Source: Pseudomonadota bacterium (GTDB lineage: Bacteria > Pseudomonadota > Alphaproteobacteria > JAAXGF01). From it: DNA of 17,490 nt. The DNA lies in the NCBI GenBank assembly GCA_022563655.1, contig JADFMW010000026.1:1-17490 (forward strand), in the 5' to 3' direction. Numbering within the stretch: position 1 is the stretch's first letter; each line of letters starts with the position of its first letter. The position numbers and the translations under genes are program-made. Shown here piece by piece: positions 13,981 through 17,490 of the stretch. Below the pieces are notes generated by a model that was not told where the DNA came from, did not search any database, and worked only from the letters and a program-made list of their open reading frames with translations.

Positions 13981-14274
13981 CTGGCGTGCTCGCCACGTGC
14001 GTCGCTGCGACGACGCGGAGGTGGGCGCACGCGTACTGTTCCATAAGGCTCAACGCGCATGTGCATGCCTGTATTGCAGTGTATTTTGCCGGTAATAGCC
14101 AATATAGGGAAAATCTGCAACAATTTTACGTATAGAGACCGACCCGCGCGGGCGTGGCGCGAGTGGCGACCCGCGCCAACCGCCGTATTTCGTCGGAGAT
14201 CGGAGCTCCTTGTCGGTAGGGGGTGACGGCGTTGCCCTCGCTTGGTGCGGCGGGCGACGGTCGTCATCAGTCGG
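13981..14274. other. Intergenic segment between the tupC array and the tupC remnant
   Basis: No gene of its own is recognised. Part of it (14040-14140) is clearly AT-richer than the surroundings and holds a candidate promoter. Nearest the remnant, at about 14170-14270, the sequence may contain further decayed tupC sequence: a short match to the switch-region MTT codons near 14255-14266. The similarity is too weak to call. Confidence 0.5.
14092..14120 (-). promoter_or_regulatory. Candidate promoter for tupC-tupA
   Basis: On the minus strand, TTGCAG (14120-14115) and TATTAC (14097-14092) are 17 bases apart in an AT-rich stretch. They match sigma-70 boxes at 3 of 6 and 4 of 6 positions. It would give tupC and tupA a promoter separate from tupB, but the evidence is modest. 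Confidence 0.3.
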
Positions 14275-14443
14275 CCAAGCGCGAGCGATCGTTAGCCGCT
14301 GTTGCTCGCCCGCCCGCGCCGCGCCCGGTCCGAGCCAATGCACGCTTCCGGCGACCGGCCGGATCAGGCCATGGCGCGGCCTGACGTGAGGCTCTTGCCG
14401 GCGCCGTTGGGGCCGGGAATGACGCTGCGCTGCCCGGCGGTGT
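14275..14443 (-). pseudogene. Decayed second copy of tupC (Walker A to signature, internally deleted and frameshifted)
   Basis: Directly after the tupB stop the minus strand reads AGQRSVIPGPNGAGKSLT, matching intact TupC AGSRSIILGPNGAGKTLT. A frameshift of one base follows. In the new frame it continues RPRHGLIRPVAGSVHWLGPG, then AARAGEQQRLTIARAW, matching RLCHGLLRPTAGSVRWLGPA and ARAGE in TupC, then jumping to the GEQQRLGIARAW signature. The roughly 80 residues between (Q-loop and helical domain) are missing. The jump is at GGGCGAGC, which occurs at both places in the intact gene, pointing to deletion between short direct repeats. The N-terminal 34 residues and the Walker B part are also gone. 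Sequence divergence from the intact gene is substantial, so the duplication is not recent. Confidence 0.85.
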
Positions 14444-15148
14444 TCACTCGCCGCGCGCCCGGGCCGCGCTGCTCACCACCTGCGCCGCCGCGGCGACTCC
14501 GAGCGCCAGCGCGATCAGCACCACGCCGAGCGCCAGCGCCAATACCAGGTTGCCCTTGCTGGTCTCGAGCGTGATCGCGGTGGTCATCACGCGGGTCACG
14601 TGGTCGATGTTGCCGCCGACGATCATCACCCCCCCGACCTCGGCGATGGCGCGGCCGAAGCCGGCAAGAATCACCGTCACCAGGGTGAAGCGCGCGTCCC
14701 ACAACAGGGTGGGGAGCGCGCGCCTGGTGTGCGCGCCGAGCGAACGGAGCTGCTCGCCATACTCCTTCCACAGGTCCTCGACCACCTGGCGGGTGAGCGC
14801 GGCGATGATCGGTATCACCAGCAGGCATTGGGCAATGATCATCGCCGTCGGCGTGAACAGCAGCCCGAACACGCCGAACGGCCCCGCCCGCGACAGCAAC
14901 AGGTAGACGACCAGCCCCACCACCACCGGCGGCAGGCCCATCATCGCGTTCATGAGCGCCGCGACGAAGCCGCGGCCGGGGAAGCGAAACAGCGCGACGG
15001 CCCCGCCCAGGGGCAGGCCGATCGCCGCCGCGATCGCCACCGCGCTCAGGCTGACGCGCAGGCTCAAGCCGACGATCTCGAGGAGATCGGCGTCGAGCGC
15101 GACGATGAGCGACAGCGCGGTCGCGAGCGCCTGGCTCAGCTCGCTCAC
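14444..15148 (-). CDS. tupB: Tungstate ABC transporter permease
   Basis: This is the membrane channel subunit of the tungstate importer. The 234-residue product starting at GTG 15148 begins VSELSQALATALSLIVALDA and contains about five to six transmembrane helices. The binding-protein-dependent transport signature region is RALPTLLWDARFTLVTVILAG, then GRAIAEVGGVMIVGGNIDH, which contacts the ATPase. GTG was chosen because family similarity begins there; no strong ribosome site is visible, and GTG 15157 is nearly as good. The frame remains open further upstream without similarity. It heads the tup group, separated from tupC by the decayed tupC remnant and about 370 bases of noncoding DNA. Upstream is a 548-base gap to the divergent DUF3305 gene. 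Confidence 0.92.
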   Translation of the reverse strand: MSELSQALATALSLIVALDADLLEIVGLSLRVSLSAVAIAAAIGLPLGGAVALFRFPGRGFVAALMNAMMGLPPVVVGLVVYLLLSRAGPFGVFGLLFTPTAMIIAQCLLVIPIIAALTRQVVEDLWKEYGEQLRSLGAHTRRALPTLLWDARFTLVTVILAGFGRAIAEVGGVMIVGGNIDHVTRVMTTAITLETSKGNLVLALALGVVLIALALGVAAAAQVVSSAARARGE

Positions 15149-15239
15149 GGCGCCCACCGGCGCCAAGAGAGGCGGGCGAGGCGCGAGATCACCCGGTGAG
15201 CAACCCGATGAGCAAATTGCGCGTGCATTTTTTTTCGTC

Positions 15240-15271
15240 CCTGTTGCTGCGGAAACCTGTTGCTGCGGAAG
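15240..15271. repeat. 16-bp direct repeat, 2 copies, upstream of tupB
   Basis: cctgttgctgcggaaa (15240-15255) is followed by a copy differing only in its last base (15256-15271), about 90 bases before the tupB start and next to a run of eight or more T residues. Confidence 0.9.
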
Positions 15272-15551
15272 CCGGCCGAACCCGGAAACGTCATGAGCCG
15301 GCCGCGTGGCGAGTCTCATCCCGAGAAGGCGCCGCGGCCGTCGTCGAGCGAAAACCCCTCGACTAGAGCCAACCGCCGGCCGAGTTCGAGCTTATACGCT
15401 AAGTGTCTGACTGCAAATGTAAAACTCTCTTCGTGCGGCGGCGTCCATACACTATGGGGCCGAATCCGGAAGATTAGCAACCCCGCTGCACGGACGGGCA
15501 GATCGGCGCCGCGATGACACCGGCGGCGGCCCGCACGGGGCCGCGGCCATG

Positions 15552-15587
15552 CTCGCCTGGCTCGCCCGCCTCGCCCGCCTCGACGGC
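15552..15587. repeat. 9-bp tandem repeat, about 3-4 copies
   Basis: ctcgcctgg, ctcgcccgc, ctcgcccgc and a divergent ctcgacggc lie in register from 15552. It lies in the gap between tupB and DUF3305. Confidence 0.7.
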
Positions 15588-15696
15588 CCCGCGGCGTATG
15601 GCTGGTACCGCCCCGCTTGCCAATCGGCTGGGTAGGCGGTAAGTGACTCATTAGTTTATTGCGTGAATCGATGCGTTTCGATAGGGGTAACGATAG

Positions 15697-16266
15697 GTGC
15701 TCTCGACGTCCCAGACCATGCCGCTCGGTGTCGTTATCGAGCGGCGCGAGATCGACAATCCGTGGCAGTCGGTGAGCTGGCGCGCGGTGGCCGTCATCCC
15801 CGGCGCACCCGAGATCGACGAAGCGCGCCAGTTGCGCAACGGTCCCGGTTGGGTGCAGTACCACGCCGCCACCCTCGCACTCGAGCTTCACCGCAGCGAT
15901 ACCGTGGGGTACCAGCACAACATCTCGGACGAGGGGGTGCCGATGGTCTATGTCGTGCTGCGCTTCGATGACGACGACGAGGGCGACGAGGACGACGACG
16001 GCGTGCCGCGGCCGTTCCTGGTGACGGCGTGCCCCTTTGAAGCGGCCGCTTACCTCGACGCTACCGCGACCGGCGAGATGGTCGAGCGGGTGCCCATGCC
16101 AGAGGCGGTCAGGGTGTGGGTACAGGAGTACGTCGCCAAGCACCACGTCGACGAGCCTTTCGCAAAGAAGCGCAAGAGGAAGAAGTGGTTCGAGCAACGC
16201 GAGCGTAAACAAGAGCACGCCCACGGGCTTTCACCGGCCTCGCGCGGCAAGCCGCGCCATGAGTGA
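15697..16266 (+). CDS. DUF3305 family protein (formate dehydrogenase-associated)
   Basis: The 189-residue protein contains MPLGVVIERREIDNPWQSVS, then WRAVAVIPGA and GWVQYHAATLALELHRSDTV, the DUF3305 pattern. GTG 15697 is supported by AGGGG nine bases upstream; ATG 15718 is an alternative. A very acidic stretch (FDDDDEGDEDDDG, about 89-101) and a basic tail (KKRKRKKWFEQRERK) flank the C-terminal helix VRVWVQEYVAKHHVDEPF. Function is unknown. Genes of this family sit with DUF3306 and a TorD-like chaperone just ahead of formate dehydrogenase structural genes. Here it is followed by a truncated DUF3306 and then the cluster breaks off. No signal or membrane segment. Confidence 0.88.
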   Translation: MLSTSQTMPLGVVIERREIDNPWQSVSWRAVAVIPGAPEIDEARQLRNGPGWVQYHAATLALELHRSDTVGYQHNISDEGVPMVYVVLRFDDDDEGDEDDDGVPRPFLVTACPFEAAAYLDATATGEMVERVPMPEAVRVWVQEYVAKHHVDEPFAKKRKRKKWFEQRERKQEHAHGLSPASRGKPRHE

Positions 16267-16292
16267 GAAGCCATGAGCGAGAAGCCATGAGC
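16259..16292. repeat. 14-bp tandem repeat triplicating the DUF3306 start codon
   Basis: atgagtgagaagcc (16259-16272), atgagcgagaagcc (16273-16286) and atgagc (16287-16292) are in tandem. Because 14 is not a multiple of three, the first two ATGs open frames of five codons only; the third opens the DUF3306 frame. The first ATG overlaps the DUF3305 stop. Confidence 0.95.
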
Positions 16293-16397
16293 GAAAAGAA
16301 GGAAGCCTTCTTGAGCCGGTGGTCGCGGCGCAAGCGTGTGGACGGCGCGGACCCGGCGGACGCGGCGCCGGCCGAGCCCGCGGCGGCGACCGAGTAG
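16287..16397 (+). pseudogene. Truncated DUF3306 protein (36 residues)
   Basis: The frame MSEKKEAFLSRWSRRKRVDG is the conserved N-terminus of DUF3306, whose members normally run to well over 100 residues with a conserved acidic C-terminal half. Here only 36 codons remain, ending in an Ala/Pro/Asp-rich stretch and TAG. The next gene, on the opposite strand, ends 15 bases later, so the C-terminal part was lost with a rearrangement. The start is the third of three tandemly duplicated ATGs. The remnant could still be translated by coupling to DUF3305, but is unlikely to do the full job. Confidence 0.75.
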
Positions 16398-16412
16398 AAG
16401 CAGAACCGGTTC

Positions 16413-17423
16413 TTATGCCTTGTCGCCCGAGAATTGTTCGATGTGCCTGATGGTTTCATCCAGCGGAGTGCCGCCAGGCACTTCCTGGATCGTGTACCGG
16501 GGATGGAGGCCGATGGGCCGCGCGCTGATCTCGTCGAGGCGGAGCCCGTCCCTGGCGACCTGCCCGGTAAGCTCTCGAAGCGGCTCGCCAAGCTCCGAGA
16601 GGCTGATCGTATCGCCCAGAGCGACGATCGTATCACGATTCCAGCGGTAGAGATACACCTGCTGCCGCAACGAGCCGCGAAGCAGCGACAAGAAATGCTG
16701 AACCACCTGCTCGGCGGCCTTGTCGTCGTGACGGCGGCTCAGGGAATCGAGTTTTTCGAGCCGAATGACGGCCAAGACAAAGGGGACTTTTTGGCGCGCC
16801 AGATCCCCGAGATACCGTTCGGCATGACGGCGTCCCGGCATGCGGTTCAGCGCCTGGGTCGAGACAAACTTGCTAATCACCTGGGCTTCGGTGCGCACGC
16901 GCTGAATACCCGTCTGCAGTTCCGCCATGACTTTTCCTGACTCGGTTTGCTGCCGGCTCACGGTCGTTTCCAGCTGACCGACCCGCTCCGAGAGAGCGCG
17001 CCGCAGGGCCGAGATATCCTCCGTATTTCCGACGGTTTTCAGCGATCGCACCGACTGATGGAGTTTCTCGTAGTAACCCCGGTTGGACTGGTCGAGCTTC
17101 GCGGCTGTTTCCGCGAGCAGACCGATGATTCCAGTAAACTCCTGCTCCCGCTTGCTGAAATCGCGCTCCATCGCGTCCCATCGCGAATGCAGAATTTCGG
17201 CGACATCGTCGTCGGATGTTCCGCCTTTCCCGCTTTGCTTCGGATCGGCCAAGCGCTCGAGCCACGCGGATAGCTGGCTGGCGAAGCGCGCTCGTTCTTC
17301 CTCGTCGCCCGAGGGCATGCGCTCCTCGGTAACGCTCAGTATGCACTCGATTGTGCCCAAATAGCTTCCGTTGCCGGCCGCCGGAGACGGCTCGTCGCCG
17401 AGATGTTTCTTAATCGAGATCAT
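16413..17423 (-). CDS. Coiled-coil protein with degenerate GGDEF domain
   Basis: The 336-residue soluble protein has a helical, coiled-coil-like region (about 60-185) followed by a GGDEF-type domain (about 188-310). STQALNRMPGRRHAERYL matches the LTGLPNRR entry motif of diguanylate cyclases, and FVLAVIRLEKLDSLSRRHDD matches the metal-binding strand (usually DIDxFKxxND). At the active-site hairpin, YRWNRDTIVAL (near 259-269) stands where GGDEF is expected, so cyclic-di-GMP synthesis is improbable; it may bind nucleotide or be structural. No transmembrane segment or signal peptide. ATG 17423 has no obvious ribosome site. It is unrelated to the formate dehydrogenase cluster and occupies the place where its next genes would be. 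Confidence 0.7.
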   Translation of the reverse strand: MISIKKHLGDEPSPAAGNGSYLGTIECILSVTEERMPSGDEEERARFASQLSAWLERLADPKQSGKGGTSDDDVAEILHSRWDAMERDFSKREQEFTGIIGLLAETAAKLDQSNRGYYEKLHQSVRSLKTVGNTEDISALRRALSERVGQLETTVSRQQTESGKVMAELQTGIQRVRTEAQVISKFVSTQALNRMPGRRHAERYLGDLARQKVPFVLAVIRLEKLDSLSRRHDDKAAEQVVQHFLSLLRGSLRQQVYLYRWNRDTIVALGDTISLSELGEPLRELTGQVARDGLRLDEISARPIGLHPRYTIQEVPGGTPLDETIRHIEQFSGDKA

Positions 17424-17462
17424 GCGGATAGGGTAGGCCCGTCTCCGCGCCCCGTCTCGGCG

Positions 17463-17490
17463 CCAGGCGCCTGGGGCCAGGCGCCCGGGG
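17463..17490. repeat. 14-bp direct repeat, 2 copies, running to the window edge
   Basis: ccaggcgcctgggg (17463-17476) and ccaggcgcccgggg (17477-17490) are in tandem, and the array may continue beyond the window. The first copy contains the perfect palindrome ccaggcgcctgg. It lies about 40 bases upstream of the GGDEF-like gene. Confidence 0.75.

Larger units (their letters stand above)
15149..15696. other. 548-bp divergent intergenic region between tupB and DUF3305
   Basis: No convincing gene; open frames here are antisense or composition artefacts. It must hold the promoters for tupB (minus) and DUF3305 (plus). There are two AT-richer patches (15390-15430 and 15640-15690) and two short tandem repeats. 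No clear molybdate- or tungstate-type palindromic operator was found. Near the DUF3305 start cgatagg appears twice (cgataggggtaacgatagg, 15679-15697) around its ribosome site. Confidence 0.6.

Noticed and set aside
15316..16224. Minus-strand open frame of about 300 codons
   Set aside because: It is antisense to the DUF3305 gene for most of its length, and the rest crosses the repeat-bearing intergenic region. No family is recognisable.

Overview
The window is a GC-rich (roughly two-thirds G+C) chromosomal segment of a proteobacterium. MoaA, the two-anchor fumarate reductase/succinate dehydrogenase set and the formate dehydrogenase accessory genes look most like Alphaproteobacteria of the Rhodospirillales type. 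That placement is from memory of family appearance, not from a search. No rRNA, tRNA, CRISPR array or intact transposase was seen.

Layout. (1) 1-4939: a succinate dehydrogenase/fumarate reductase locus on the minus strand, transcribed B-C-D (4913 to 3428). The flavoprotein gene A lies about 3.2 kb further on (243 to beyond position 1). Between them sit a plus-strand fusion of a thioredoxin-fold domain and a 2-oxoglutarate/Fe(II) oxygenase, a minus-strand DUF1326 gene, and about 1 kb of repeat-rich DNA with no convincing gene. (2) 4994-11027: a minus-strand accessory run, in transcription order a 710-residue polyferredoxin, moaA, a biotin/lipoate-ligase-like protein, DUF6505, DUF6352 and DUF6494. 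I know this set as neighbours of molybdenum/tungsten formate dehydrogenase genes. (3) 11277-15148: a one-component regulator (excisionase-type HTH plus binding-protein-like domain) and a tungstate ABC transporter tupB, tupC, tupA, with a decayed second tupC between tupB and the intact copy. (4) 15697-17423: DUF3305, a truncated DUF3306 of 36 residues, and a convergent coiled-coil/degenerate GGDEF gene. DUF3305 and DUF3306 normally lead into the formate dehydrogenase structural genes, but no such gene is in the window.

How the genes may work together (inference): TupABC imports tungstate, the HTH/binding-protein regulator may sense the oxyanion, MoaA starts pyranopterin cofactor synthesis, and the polyferredoxin with the DUF proteins serves maturation of, or electron transfer to, a W/Mo formate dehydrogenase encoded elsewhere. 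The sdh/frd enzyme could be a quinone-linked partner.

The most unusual property is the density of short tandem repeats: eighteen arrays of 2 to 5 copies, with unit lengths of 9-24 bp. Many sit at gene starts: next to Shine-Dalgarno sites, in the TupA signal peptide, at the tupC start, or triplicating the DUF3306 start codon. The three arrays clearly inside genes have units of 9, 12 and 18 bp, all multiples of three. One array begins in the end of a 57-bp inverted-repeat element. Together with the split sdh locus, the decayed tupC and the truncated DUF3306, they suggest a locus shaped by slippage and rearrangement.
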